Of a stretch of 64,000 nt of DNA, positions 11,636-21,243 are shown piece by piece. The position numbers and the translations under genes are program-made. The notes beneath the pieces are model-generated. The model saw nothing but the letters and a program-made list of their open reading frames with translations. It was not told the origin of the DNA and made no database searches. Each line of letters starts with the position of its first letter. The stretch's first letter is position 1. Source of the DNA: Clostridia bacterium UC5.1-1C12 (lineage in GTDB: Bacteria > Bacillota_I > Bacilli_A > Erysipelotrichales > Erysipelotrichaceae); the NCBI GenBank assembly GCA_001305055.1, contig BBZX01000012.1, positions 40,405 to 104,404 of the forward strand, read 5' to 3'.

Positions 11636-12862
11636 TTATGCTTCACGATGAATTGGATATTTAACAGTCAGCTCACAAACCTCTTCACGAATCTTTGCCA
11701 GTTCTTCCGCATTCTCTTTATTCTTTAACGCTCTTGAAATCCAAAGCGCTACTTGTTTAAATTCGGCTTCTTTGAAGCCCCGGGTTGTCATGGCCGCTGT
11801 GCCCAAACGAATCCCTGATGTTACAAATGGTTTTTGTGTATCAAAAGGAATTGTATTCTTGTTGCAGGTAATGCATACTTCATCAAGAATTTTTTCGCAT
11901 TCCTTACCGCTGACACCGATTGAACCCATCACATCCACAAGAATCAAATGGTTATCAGTACCGCCGGTTACGATTCTGAACCTTCGGCTTTTAATGTATC
12001 ACTTAAAACTTTGCAGTTATCGATGATTTGCTTTGCATACTCTTTAAATTCAGGCTGCAGCACCTCGTTAAAGCACACTGCTTTCGCCGCGATGATGTGC
12101 ATCAGCGGGCCGCCCTGCATGCCAGGGAACACTTCTTATCCAATAATGCCGCGTACTTTTCTTTACAGAGAATAATGCCGCCGCGCGGGCCTCTTAATGT
12201 TTTATGGGTTGTAGAAGTGACAAAATCACAATAAGGAACTGGATTTGGATGCAGACCCGCTGCTACTAAACCTGCGATATGCGCCATATCTACCATCAGA
12301 TAAGCACCGCATGCATCAGCGATTTCCCTGAATTTGGCGAAATCAATGATCCGCGGATAGGCACTTGCGCCGGCTACGATCAGCTTCGGTTTTTCGCGCA
12401 TTGCGATTTCCATAACCTCATCATAATCAATGGTTTCACTTTCACGGTTAACGCCATAGCTGACAAAATGATACAGCGTTCCTGAGAAATTTAAAGGATG
12501 TCCATGTGTCAGGTGTCCGCCGGAGCTAAGATCCATTCCCAGCACCTTATCACCAGGTTCAAGAACAGCCATATAAACACCCATATTAGCCTGGGATCCT
12601 GAATGCGGCTGCACATTCGCATGCTCGGCTCCAAAAATACGGCATAAACGCTCTCTGGCAATGTTTCCACTACATCCACATTGACACAGCCGCCGTAATA
12701 TCGCTTGCTTGGATAGCCTTCCGCATATTTATTCGTCAAAATACTGCCGGCTGCTTCCATAACTTCATCGGATACATAATTCTCGGAGGCAATCAGTTCA
12801 ATGTTATATAACTGACGCTTTGCTTCTTCTTCAATGGCTGCCTGAATTTCAAGATCTTTCAT
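11636..12862 (-). CDS. glyA: Serine hydroxymethyltransferase (three frameshifts)
   Basis: PLP enzyme interconverting serine and glycine with tetrahydrofolate. Collinear pieces give the family in full: [49 protein letters not shown], and the PLP-lysine region [15 protein letters not shown]. Shifts are near 12658 (GG as G, restoring [18 protein letters not shown]), 12137 (AAA as AA, restoring [12 protein letters not shown]) and 11984 (TTT as TT, restoring AEGFRIVTGG). Three one-base losses in an essential gene argue for sequence error. It follows rpiB as in Bacillus. Confidence 0.93.
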
Positions 12863-12865
12863 TTT

Positions 12866-13306
12866 TTAGTCCTCCAATTTGCTTACTTTATCGATACGGC
12901 GCTGATGACGTTCTTCATGTGAGAATTCAGTAGTCAGCCATACATGAGCGATTTCCTTCATCAATTCTTCACCGATGATGCGCTGTCCCATGGCTAATAC
13001 ATTCGAATCATTATGCTCCCTGGTTAATCGAGCACTTAATGGATCTGAACATAAAGCACAGCGGATTCCCTTAATCTTATTGGCCGCAATACTTACGCCA
13101 ATACCGGTACCGCATAAGACAATACCTTTATCATTCTCATGAGCCGCTACACTTCTGGCTGCGGCTGACGCGTAATCTGCATAATCGACAGAAGCAGTAG
13201 AATCAGTGCCAAAATCAGTCACCGTATACCCTTCCTCAATCAGCATTTTCTTTAAGATTTCCTTATATTCATAGGCACCGTGATCACAAGCAATTGCAAC
13301 TTTCAT
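12866..13306 (-). CDS. rpiB: Ribose-5-phosphate isomerase B
   Basis: Interconverts ribose 5-phosphate and ribulose 5-phosphate in the pentose phosphate pathway. ACDHGAYEYKE at the N-terminus and the catalytic-cysteine segment VLCGTGIGVSIAANKIKG are diagnostic, as is the C-terminal HEERHQRRIDK. At 146 residues it is typical. It directly abuts tsaC (13306/13307) and is followed by glyA. Confidence 0.95.
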   Translation of the reverse strand: MKVAIACDHGAYEYKEILKKMLIEEGYTVTDFGTDSTASVDYADYASAAARSVAAHENDKGIVLCGTGIGVSIAANKIKGIRCALCSDPLSARLTREHNDSNVLAMGQRIIGEELMKEIAHVWLTTEFSHEERHQRRIDKVSKLED

Positions 13307-13921
13307 TTAATTTTCCTCCACGATTTTCATGATCTCTTCTTCACTGATAGGGCCTTTGCGGATCAGCTTTACAGCATTCGTAGATGCATCTACAATGGTT
13401 GAGCTTTCCTTGCAGCCACACATTCCTTTAACTACCATATCAATTCTGCCTTCCAACTGTTCAATAACTTCCATGAAGGTTGTGCCTGTCGGCATTCCGG
13501 ACATATTCGCACTTGTTACCAGCATCGGCTTGCCAATACGATTCATTAATTCAAGAATAAAATCATCATCAGGCATACGGATGCCGATGGTATCAAAGCC
13601 ATTAGTAACATAGGCCGGTACATTTTCACGCTTCTTCAAAATAATTGTGAAGGCACCCGGCATAAATTTCTGAATCAGCTTCTTTGCTTTTTCCGTAACC
13701 ACCGCCACGCTCTCAATCTGCTTCAGATTTGAAATCATCAGCGGAATCGGTTTATTTTCCGGCCTTCCCTTCGCTTCTTTTAAACGCTCTAAGGCTTTTT
13801 CATCATCATATATAACGCCTAAGCCATACACTGTGTCGGTAGGAAATGCTGCTACGCCACCGGCTTGTAAACACTCAATAACTTCATCCATTTCTTCTTT
13901 TGTTTTTCTTTTTGTTTCCAT
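13307..13921 (-). CDS. tsaC: L-threonylcarbamoyladenylate synthase
   Basis: Makes threonylcarbamoyl-AMP for the t6A modification of tRNAs (Sua5/YrdC/YwlC family). AFPTDTVYGLGVIYDD, KGRPENKPIPLMISN, and the substrate-binding PMLVTSANMSGMPTG are all present. At 204 residues it is the short form without the extra Sua5 domain. The position before rpiB-glyA is the same as ywlC in Bacillus. Confidence 0.95.
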   Translation of the reverse strand: METKRKTKEEMDEVIECLQAGGVAAFPTDTVYGLGVIYDDEKALERLKEAKGRPENKPIPLMISNLKQIESVAVVTEKAKKLIQKFMPGAFTIILKKRENVPAYVTNGFDTIGIRMPDDDFILELMNRIGKPMLVTSANMSGMPTGTTFMEVIEQLEGRIDMVVKGMCGCKESSTIVDASTNAVKLIRKGPISEEEIMKIVEEN

Positions 13922-13966
13922 CTATATCACCACTCTGCAAACAGTTTACCACAATTATTCATACTT

Positions 13967-14003
13967 ATAAAGAAAAAAGACTCGAATTAAAATCCGAGCC
14001 ATT
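13967..14003 (-). terminator. Terminator overlapping the end of the SpoIIR-like gene
   Basis: On the minus strand CTCGGAT-TTTA-ATTCGAG (one G-T pair) is followed by TCTTTTTTC. The stem includes the last codons of the gene. Confidence 0.75.
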
Positions 14004-14364
14004 CACGCACAATTGATTTTGGTTTTACCTCCGGCAGACAAAATTCATTTTTTGTAAACTTACCGCCGACAACATCACCTTTGCCATCACCAATCGTTAT
14101 GATTAAACAATGATTATGAATCTTAACCTGCCAGCCTTCATGACTGAATTTTTGAATGCCGCTTTGCAGCAGTGTTTGATAACTGTCAGTGTCCGCATAT
14201 TGAAATAGTTCACTGGCAATCGTCATTACCTCATCATGTACAGCGGCAGCATCAGCTGCCTTTGAATCATTATATATTTTATATTCAGGGATCACACCTT
14301 CTGATTTTATTGGCGTTACCAGCCAGAATGTCCAGATCAGCAGGATTAATGTTAGTTTTTTCAT
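13987..14364 (-). CDS. SpoIIR-like secreted protein, reduced
   Basis: A 125-residue protein with a signal sequence or membrane anchor (KKLTLILLIWTFWLVTPI). It sits between prmC and tsaC, the place held by spoIIR in Bacillus. Weak but ordered similarity supports this: a YNDSKAADAAAVHDEV segment resembles the ANSDS..DQ..K..+RDAV segment of SpoIIR, ITIGDGKGD resembles its ITLGNGDG, and the C-terminus SIVREWLGF resembles its closing VEWL. It is much shorter than SpoIIR (about 224 residues) and lacks the NWWC motif. Family membership is inference. Confidence 0.5.
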   Translation of the reverse strand: MKKLTLILLIWTFWLVTPIKSEGVIPEYKIYNDSKAADAAAVHDEVMTIASELFQYADTDSYQTLLQSGIQKFSHEGWQVKIHNHCLIITIGDGKGDVVGGKFTKNEFCLPEVKPKSIVREWLGF

Positions 14365-14412
14365 ATGTCAGCCTCCTGCCTTAAGGATAGTCAGTTCTGC
14401 TTAATTTAAACA

Positions 14413-14440
14413 TAGAAAAAGAACCGTAAGGTTCTTAGTC
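14413..14440 (-). terminator. Terminator of the rpmE-tdk-prfA-prmC run
   Basis: On the minus strand AAGAACC-TTAC-GGTTCTT is followed by TTTC, right after the true prmC stop. Confidence 0.8.
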
Positions 14441-15291
14441 ACAATGATTATAAATGAATAACATACGGTTTTTACCGTTCATATCCTTTAAAACTTCTAT
14501 TTTGCTATCTGGGAAATACTTTGCAGCTTCTGCCATCAATGCTTCCTTCTGGTTATAACCGATTTCAAATGCCAGCATACTTTTTCATTCAGTATCAGCT
14601 TGGAGCGTTCAAAAATAACACGATAGAATTTTAACCCGTCATTGCCGCCGAATAAGGCTACATGCGGTTCAAAGTCTTTCACAGAATGTTCAAGCTCTTC
14701 ATCATTCGGAATGTAAGGCGGATTAGAGATCAGAATATCAAAGTGCAGCTGCCGTTCGATCAAGGGTTCAACCATATCACCGCAGCAGAAAGCAACCTGT
14801 GCTTCATTGATACGGGCATTCTCACCGGCTACTGCCAAAGCTTTTTCACTGATGTCAGTTGCCAGTACATTCAGCTTGGGTTCTTCTTTCTTTAATGAGA
14901 TAGCTATTGCTCCTGAACCGGTACCTATATCACAAACCATCACATTTTCCTTATCGGCAAAATGCTCATCATAGGCTGCAAGAATATTGGCAACCAGTTC
15001 TTCGGTTTCCGGCCGTGGAATCAGCACATCTTCATTCACCTTAAAGCGATAGCCATAAAACCATTCAAAACCCAGGATATGCTGGAGCGGTTCTCCGCTT
15101 AATAATCTTGGGAAGGCTTCGTTAAAGCTTTCTTCCAACTCTAATGGCATCTCTTTTTCATAATCCATATAAAGATTCTGGGAATCCATATTCGCCAGCT
15201 CAAGCATCAGCAAAGTAGCACTTTGTTCACTCAAACCGGCAGTCTGCATCTGCTTTTGAGCCTGTTTCAGACATTGACGATAAGTCGGCAT
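14435..15291 (-). CDS. prmC: Release factor glutamine methyltransferase (frameshift near the end)
   Basis: SAM-dependent enzyme that methylates the GGQ glutamine of release factors. The substrate site ISNPPYIPNDEE and SAM motif VCDIGTGSGAIAISL are clear. The frame breaks near 14581-14585, where five T (minus-strand A) should be six; restoring it extends the protein through SMLAFEIGYNQKEALM to a stop at 14435, about 285 residues, normal for the family. It overlaps the prfA stop (TAATG), as enzyme and substrate genes often do. Confidence 0.93.
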
Positions 15292-16364
15292 TATTTTTCA
15301 CCAGCCAGTTTCAGCTTTTGATCGTATTCTTCAAGCGCATCCAATACATCGCCAAGCTTGCCTTCCATGATGCGGTCAAGCTGATTGATTGTTAAGCCGA
15401 TGCGATGATCGGTAACACGGTTCTGCGGATAGTTATACGTTCTGATTTTTTCTGAACGATCCCCGGTACCGATTTTACTGCGGCGTTCTGCGCCGGCTTC
15501 TTCTTCCAGTTTGCGCATATGCTCCTCATAGACGCGGGAACGAACTAAACGCATAGCTGTTGCCTTATTCTCATGCTGAGAACGGCCATCCTGACACTTA
15601 ACCGTAATACCAGTAGGAATATGTACGATACGCACTGCAGAGTCAGTCTTATTAATGTGCTGGCCACCGGCACCCGATGAACGGCATGTTTCGATTTCCA
15701 GATCATTATCATCAATTTCAAAATCAGCTGCTTCAATTTCCGGAGAAACTAATACAGTCGCCGTTGAAGTATGGATACGTCCTGCTGATTCTGTCTTCGG
15801 AACACGCTGTACACGATGTGAACCTGATTCAAATTTTAAACGGCCATAAGCACGATCTCCTTTAAGCATAAAGGAAATCAAAGAGAAACCGCCGGCTTCT
15901 GATTCCTGAACTTCCATTAATTCAGTCTTCCAGCCAACTGTTTCAGCATAGCGTGTATACATACGATATAAATCGCCAGCGAAGATATTACCTTCATCAC
16001 CGCCGGCTGCGCCGCGGATTTCCACGATGACATTGTTATCATCCATCGGGTCCTTAGGAATCAATAATACTTCAAGCTTAGCAGTCAGCTCTGCCTTGCG
16101 GGGCTCAAGCTCTTCAATCTCCATTCTTGCCATCTCACGCATCTCTTCATCTTTTTCATGAAGCAGCTCATGAGCACTCACTAATTCTTCTTCAATTTTC
16201 TTATATTCTTCATAAGCCTCAACCGTCTGCGTTAATGAAGCCTGTTCCTTCGCAAGCTTAGCCATCAGACGATTATCTGACAACGTAGCTGGTTCCAGCA
16301 GCAGCTGGCCCAATTCTTCATAACGCGCTGTGATTGATTCTAAACGTTCGATCATCGGATTCAT
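15291..16364 (-). CDS. prfA: Peptide chain release factor 1
   Basis: RF1 ends translation at UAA and UAG. The catalytic GGQ loop is in RSSGAGGQHINKTDSAVR, with the N-terminal coiled coil and the C-terminal NQLDRIMEGKLGDVLDALEEYDQ also present. At 357 residues it is full length. It is coupled to prmC and preceded by tdk. Confidence 0.97.
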   Translation of the reverse strand: MNPMIERLESITARYEELGQLLLEPATLSDNRLMAKLAKEQASLTQTVEAYEEYKKIEEELVSAHELLHEKDEEMREMARMEIEELEPRKAELTAKLEVLLIPKDPMDDNNVIVEIRGAAGGDEGNIFAGDLYRMYTRYAETVGWKTELMEVQESEAGGFSLISFMLKGDRAYGRLKFESGSHRVQRVPKTESAGRIHTSTATVLVSPEIEAADFEIDDNDLEIETCRSSGAGGQHINKTDSAVRIVHIPTGITVKCQDGRSQHENKATAMRLVRSRVYEEHMRKLEEEAGAERRSKIGTGDRSEKIRTYNYPQNRVTDHRIGLTINQLDRIMEGKLGDVLDALEEYDQKLKLAGEK

Positions 16365-16383
16365 AACTATACCTTCTTTCTTT

Positions 16384-16971
16384 TTATTTAATCAAATATC
16401 TGCCTGGTACCTCATGGCAATGACGGCAGCGTGCTTCATAGCTTTCACTGGCTCCAACCTGAATGATCGGATCATCATAATGGGCAGGATGTCCATCGAC
16501 AAGCCGCTGTGTGCGGGTAGCCGGAGCGCCGCAGTGCATGCAGACAGCCGTCAGCTTAGTAACAAATTCTGCATAGGTCATTAAGGATGGCATAACCCCA
16601 AAAGGTTCACCTCTAAAATCAAGATCCAGACCTGCTGCCATCACTCGCCGTCCCTGATCCGCAAACGAGTTGCATACTTCAATGATACCTTCATCAAAAA
16701 ACTGAACCTCATCGATAGCAATGACTTCGGCATCACCTGCCAGCTCTAAAATTTCTTTTGAACTGGAAACCGCAAAGCTCTCGATACATTTGCCGCAATG
16801 TGAAACAACTTGATCTTTACTATAACGGTCATCAATCTTCGGTTTGAAAACGACAACCTTTTTACCGGCAAACTGAAGCACATTGATTCGTCTGATCAAC
16901 TCCTCCGTCTTGCCTGCGAACATGCAGCCGGTGATTACTTCCAGCCAGCCTTCACGATATTGTTGATACAT
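16384..16971 (-). CDS. tdk: Thymidine kinase
   Basis: Type II thymidine kinase, phosphorylating thymidine with ATP. It has the P-loop [16 protein letters not shown], the Walker B-like [13 protein letters not shown], and a zinc site of two CxxC pairs (CMHCG and CRHC). At 195 residues its length is usual. The rpmE-tdk-prfA order matches Bacillus. Confidence 0.96.
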   Translation of the reverse strand: MYQQYREGWLEVITGCMFAGKTEELIRRINVLQFAGKKVVVFKPKIDDRYSKDQVVSHCGKCIESFAVSSSKEILELAGDAEVIAIDEVQFFDEGIIEVCNSFADQGRRVMAAGLDLDFRGEPFGVMPSLMTYAEFVTKLTAVCMHCGAPATRTQRLVDGHPAHYDDPIIQVGASESYEARCRHCHEVPGRYLIK

Positions 16972-17017
16972 ACATGATTACCTCGTTATCCACTCTTTAT
17001 TATACTCGATAATACAG

Positions 17018-17045
17018 CAAGAAAAAAGGACTTTTTAAGTCCTGA
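17018..17045 (-). terminator. Terminator after rpmE
   Basis: On the minus strand AGGACTT-AAA-AAGTCCT is followed by TTTTTC. It lies between rpmE and tdk, so part of the transcription may stop here. Confidence 0.75.
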
Positions 17046-17051
17046 TTTTCA

Positions 17052-17258
17052 TTATTCCTTAATGCCGTATTTCTTATTGAACTTTTCAATTCGTCCTTGT
17101 GCAGCTGCGAAACGTTGTCTTCCAGTGAAGAAAGGATGACAGTTTGAACAAGTATCAACACGTAATTCCTTAGCTGTTGAACCAGTTTCAAATTCATTTC
17201 CGCAAGTTGAACACTTAACAATAATACGATTGTATTTTGGGTGAATTCCTTGTTTCAT
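17052..17258 (-). CDS. rpmE: Ribosomal protein L31
   Basis: Large-subunit protein L31, 68 residues. Four zinc-binding cysteines are present (KCSTCG and [12 protein letters not shown]), so this is the zinc-containing (C+) form. [10 protein letters not shown] at the start and [10 protein letters not shown] at the end are typical. The ribosome site AAGGAG precedes the ATG. Confidence 0.97.
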   Translation of the reverse strand: MKQGIHPKYNRIIVKCSTCGNEFETGSTAKELRVDTCSNCHPFFTGRQRFAAAQGRIEKFNKKYGIKE

Positions 17259-17311
17259 AATTTTTCTCCTTCCGCCTTAAGTAACAGTTTACCTAAAGTA
17301 AGTGCTTTATA

Positions 17312-17340
17312 ATTATAGCGGATAGAATTCAAGAAAGCAA
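17312..17340 (-). promoter_or_regulatory. rpmE promoter
   Basis: Minus strand TTGCTT, 17-base spacer, TATAAT, about 55 bases before the rpmE start. Confidence 0.5.
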
Positions 17341-17436
17341 GTAGTAAATCAACGTTTTAGCCATTTTCAGCTACTTTTTTACCTGAAAAGTTAATGCTAT
17401 ATCAATTGTGATTCGCTTCTGTTATAAAAATAAACT

Positions 17437-19528
17437 TTAAGCTGCTTCAAAGCTTTCATATTCCTTTATATAATTAATCACTTCATCTGCTGTCTCTGCC
17501 TGATCCAGCATTTCATAAAATTCATGTCTGTTAATCAGATCAAGAAATTCTGACATCGCAGGCAGATGACTTCGTTATCCAACGCGCTTAAACAGAAAAT
17601 ATATTTGACCGGATCATTTTCTGCGCTGCCAAATACGACTGGATTTTTAAGCACAGCGACCCCTAACGCGCATTCTAAAGCACCATTTTCAGGCCGTGTA
17701 TGCGGCAGTGCCACATGCTTAGTAATTACGATATAGGGAGCTGTCGCTTTATTGATTCGGATAATTTCATCAATATAATGCTGGGTGACCTTGCCAGTAT
17801 TCACAAGCTTGGCACCTGATTGACGGATAGCGTCTTCCCAATCTTTCGCTTCAAGTTTAAGACAGATCAGCTCTTTAGAAATTAAATCCGTCAGCTTATA
17901 TCCCTTAAGCTCATCCTTAACTGCATGCTCATTGGGTGAGAACATCGCGTAAAGCTCATTATACAATGCATTCTCATCACTGATCACTGCATGCTTGCGA
18001 ACAGCTTCCAAGATCATTTCCACATTAGGCTGATTGACCAGCGACATTTTCAACCGGGAGCATACCTCGCGGACTACCTCATAACGCTCGCGCATATCCA
18101 TGACAGGACTGACTTTAACCACGGGTATACTAAGTTCATTCATACCGCGATGAAACTGCGTCGTAAAAATAATCTCAACCGGTTCATTAAACTCAGCGTA
18201 ACCGGCAGCCTCAATAGGCAGATAAAAATATATTTCAGGAAACATATTCTTTAACTCATTATATAAAATTGCGGAGGAACCAATACCATTGGAACAGACA
18301 ATCAGCGCCCTTTTCTTCTCCATCGCTTCCCCTTCACGATTCTTAGAATAGATGGCTGCGAAATGGATTGTCAGATAAGCTAATTCATCTTCCGGAATTT
18401 CTTCCCCAAAGAGAACAGTAAATGGTTTCATCGTTTCCTTGACTAAAGCATAAAGCTCTTTATATTCATCCTTTACACGCTGGCAAAGCGGATTAAATAT
18501 CGGCAATTTGAACAGCAAACGATAGTAAGCGGGACGAAAATGTGAAAACAGCTGACGGAAAATTTCCTCGCTGTCCTTATAATGGATGCCGCTTAAAAAC
18601 TCAAAACGAGTCATGATCTTACCGACAATTTCGCCGATAATTAAGCAGTCCTGCGCATCTTCTTCAACATTTCCCACCGATATGCCCAGAATCCATGAAC
18701 TGATATAATTAATTTCTTTTTCAGGAATTAAGCTCGTATTTTTATAGTTTGTCAGCAGTGCTTCCGTAAAAGCATATTCCTTCATCGATTTCATCGCATC
18801 TAAATCAGGCATCATGCTGATTTCAGCACTGGCATCCTTGCCGCTGATCATTCTTGCTTTTAGGAATATAAAAATATAAATGAATTCTACGAGACGGTCT
18901 TCTACAAAGGATATATGATTCCTTTCAGATAATTCAGTTATTACCAGCTTGGAATATTCAAATGTATCCAAATTAAATTCATCAATAAATAAATCAAATA
19001 CTTTCGTATTGCGTTCATCCGCTAAGGAGGAGATAATCAGCTTCATCATGTAACGGCGGATTTCCATTTCAGAACCTGAAAGGTAGTATCCCTTGACACG
19101 ATTATTTTTTATTGTGATGTGATCTTGATCTAATTCTAATACCAAATCCTTAAAATCTAACAACACGGTTGAACGGCTCACCTGAAGAGCATCGATAAAA
19201 TGCTGAAGAGCGATATACTCAGGATTCATAAAAAGCATCAGGTAAATATAAGCCAGACGCTCTTTTTTATTCAGATAATAAACATCATCTTTTTCATCTC
19301 ATGAATAAAACCGACAAGGAATTCACGCGTGTGAGCATCAATCAGCAATTCTTTTTTACCGCCTGTTGTAAGAATGGGCAGATTTTCAGATTTAAGCAGA
19401 TGATTGATTTTTTCAAGACGGTAAGTGACTTGTCTTTTAGTTGCTTTTGTTTCAATTTCGAGATCTTTCAATGTCAGATATGATTTCTTATTCAAGATTT
19501 TAATCAATGTTATTAAGTCATTATCCAT
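17437..19528 (-). CDS. PRD-type transcriptional regulator with EIIB/EIIA-like domains (two frameshifts)
   Basis: MtlR/LicR-like regulator controlled by PTS phosphorylation. In order: helix-turn-helix, two PTS regulation domains, an EIIB-like domain (ALIVCSNGIGSSAILYNEL), and an EIIA domain with its phosphohistidine in VITKHVALPHTRPENG. The frame breaks near 19284 (six A read as five, restoring EMKKDDVYYLNKKERLAY) and near 17566 (AAA as AA, restoring LDNESHLPAMSEFLDL), and then runs to a stop at 17437. The start at 19528 has a GGGGG ribosome site. The EIIA domain resembles that of the PTS at 25829, so that operon is its likely target. Confidence 0.85.
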
Positions 19529-19735
19529 TTTCAATCCCCCGATCACAGTTGAATTGTTATTATTTTCCACTTTCATTCTACTGGATAAGCTGCAAAACCT
19601 CAATTGAATTTATGTCTTATTTTTGTCAAGTACCTATACAAAATTTAAACTTTGTTTTATATGTGTGTTTTAAATCACATAATAAGCTGATATTTTATGG
19701 TAAGATAATGGTAAGATCAAAAATGGAGGTAACTG

Positions 19736-20368
19736 ATGAGAAACAGAAATAAGTTATTAAGCGTATTGCTTACGGCAGGGCTGCTGAGTGCATGTACAGC
19801 ACCGGCTGACAAGCAACCGGAAGCAGACAATCATGATTCACAAAATAATACAGTTCAAGACGAGAATAAAGTGATTGATGTCTATGAATATCATGGCGAA
19901 ATGAACGCTCAGTTTGATGGGCGCAGTTTTACTTTAGAAGCAGTCCCGAAAAGTATTGCGGAAGAATTGGTTGTAAATAATTATTATTATGATATTGCCA
20001 GTGAATACGACAAGCTGAGTAACTTGTATGGTGATAATGAAGCATTAAAGATATCGGCGGCCAATGAGAAGAAGAACTTTGATGAGGGAATTTATGTTAA
20101 GGATTATGTTATCCATGATGTAACAACCCTGACTCAAAATGAAACAGACGCTTTATTGGCTGAGCATATTCAAGCTGATATCGATCAATACAGTCTTAGT
20201 GATACAGCTATTGTTAAGGCTGATATTGATTTAGTATGGGGTGAGGATGTTGTCGGAGCGCAGATTGACAGTGGACGCTATCCGAGAATCTTTTTATGCG
20301 GTAAAGTAAATGCCGATGATGATTGGCTGATTTATGAAGTATATTGGGGAGAGATGTACGGATATTAA
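19736..20368 (+). CDS. Lipoprotein of unknown function
   Basis: A 210-residue lipoprotein with signal sequence KLLSVLLTAGLLSAC and a polar linker of about 25 residues. The mature domain is acidic (VYEYHGEMNAQFDGRSFTLEAVPKSIAEELV, then an all-charged middle and a tryptophan-containing end). I recognise no family. The ribosome site GGAGGT is good and a terminator follows, so it is a single-gene unit. Confidence 0.8.
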   Translation: MRNRNKLLSVLLTAGLLSACTAPADKQPEADNHDSQNNTVQDENKVIDVYEYHGEMNAQFDGRSFTLEAVPKSIAEELVVNNYYYDIASEYDKLSNLYGDNEALKISAANEKKNFDEGIYVKDYVIHDVTTLTQNETDALLAEHIQADIDQYSLSDTAIVKADIDLVWGEDVVGAQIDSGRYPRIFLCGKVNADDDWLIYEVYWGEMYGY

Positions 20369-20382
20369 AATGCACTGAAACA

Positions 20383-20424
20383 AATACCTGTCTTAATGAA
20401 CCGCCGGACAGGTATTTTTATTTT
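20383..20424. terminator. Terminator after the lipoprotein gene, possibly bidirectional
   Basis: AATACCTGTC pairs with GACAGGTATT. On the plus strand it is followed by TTTATTTT. On the minus strand it lies after the convergent HTH gene and is followed by TGTTT. Confidence 0.75.
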
Positions 20425-20472
20425 GATCTGACAAATAAGTCATTGTGACTTCATATTCTTTGCGCATGTATT

Positions 20473-21057
20473 TTAAATTCTCATTTCAAATAATCCATGA
20501 TGGCTGCAATACCAATACAACAAGCCATGCCCGCGGCAGAAAAAACGTACCTCAATAGAACTTTCAGGGTACAGTTTTACCAATTCAAATCGTTCACTGG
20601 TACAAACTGCCATAAAAGAAATGTAGTGATTTTTAGTCATGGGATGATGAAGTGATACAAAATATTCATTTTCTATTTTCTCGCAGCTTATTTGATGTTC
20701 ATCATCAGCCTGTTCACTCTCTAAAGGCGGCAGTGTGACACCGCAGCAGGAAATCATCACCGAACCAGTGGCATGTAAAATATTTCCGCATATCGGACAA
20801 ACATAAAGATTTGATTTCATGATGTTAGCCGAGCGATTAGTATTTATAATTTGCTCGCCGGATAATAATTCCGGAAGTGAAACGTTTAAAATAGCGGCTA
20901 ATGGTTCAATTAACGAAATATCAGGTAATCCCTTTCCGGTTTCCCATTTGGAAATTGTTTTATCACTCACGTTCAGCTTCTCTGCCAGCTGAAGCTGTGT
21001 CATGCATTGCTTTTCTCTTAACCTTTTAATTGCAGAGCCTGTTATATAAGTATTCAT
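20473..21057 (-). CDS. HTH regulator fused to a superoxide-reductase-like domain
   Basis: An XRE helix-turn-helix (MTQLQLAEKLNVSDKTISKWETGKGLPD) is followed by a desulforedoxin-like four-cysteine knuckle (CPICG and CCG, Cys 87, 90, 104, 105) and a domain like desulfoferrodoxin/superoxide reductase. That domain has HHPMTKNHYISF and ends YCSHHGLFEM, close to the CNLHGLW iron-ligand motif of that family. It could sense oxygen species through bound iron; that is inference. I start at the ATG at 21057 after the GTGAGGGT ribosome site. Confidence 0.8.
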   Translation of the reverse strand: MNTYITGSAIKRLREKQCMTQLQLAEKLNVSDKTISKWETGKGLPDISLIEPLAAILNVSLPELLSGEQIINTNRSANIMKSNLYVCPICGNILHATGSVMISCCGVTLPPLESEQADDEHQISCEKIENEYFVSLHHPMTKNHYISFMAVCTSERFELVKLYPESSIEVRFFCRGHGLLYWYCSHHGLFEMRI

Positions 21058-21075
21058 TTTATATACCCTCACTTT

Positions 21076-21126
21076 ATAAACTTAGAATACCATTATTCAT
21101 TTTAGGGAACAACCTACGCAGCGTAG
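21076..21126 (-). promoter_or_regulatory. Promoter and palindrome upstream of the HTH gene
   Basis: Minus strand TTGTTC, 17 bases, TATTCT. Immediately upstream of the -35 is the perfect palindrome CTACGCAGCGTAG (21114-21126), part of a longer imperfect dyad that looks like a MerR-family site. Confidence 0.45.
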
Positions 21127-21190
21127 AGTCTTACTCCTGACGTTTCAAGGATAATTCATGCAGCTGCAGTGAAACCAATACGCGCTCAAT
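21127..21190 (-). pseudogene. Possible 20-residue tail of a lost gene
   Basis: One minus-strand frame reads IIERVLVSLQLHELSLKRQE then stop. It resembles the C-terminal helix of a MerR-type regulator and would sit just upstream of the palindrome at 21114. The fragment is too short for certainty. Confidence 0.2.
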
Positions 21191-21232
21191 AATAAAACTG
21201 CCATGTGAATATCAACATGACAGTTTTATTTG
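21191..21232 (-). terminator. Terminator of the ascorbate-type PTS/aldolase operon
   Basis: On the minus strand AAAACTGTCATGT pairs with ACATGGCAGTTTT, followed by ATT. It comes directly after the eda stop. Confidence 0.75.
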
Positions 21233-21243
21233 AATTTAATCAA

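Noticed and set aside
7640..17400. Similar TTTTAGCCATTTTCA stretches near 7668 and 17355
   Set aside because: The match is about 15 AT-rich bases, lies in unrelated contexts and has no paired structure. It looks like chance or a shared upstream A/T element.
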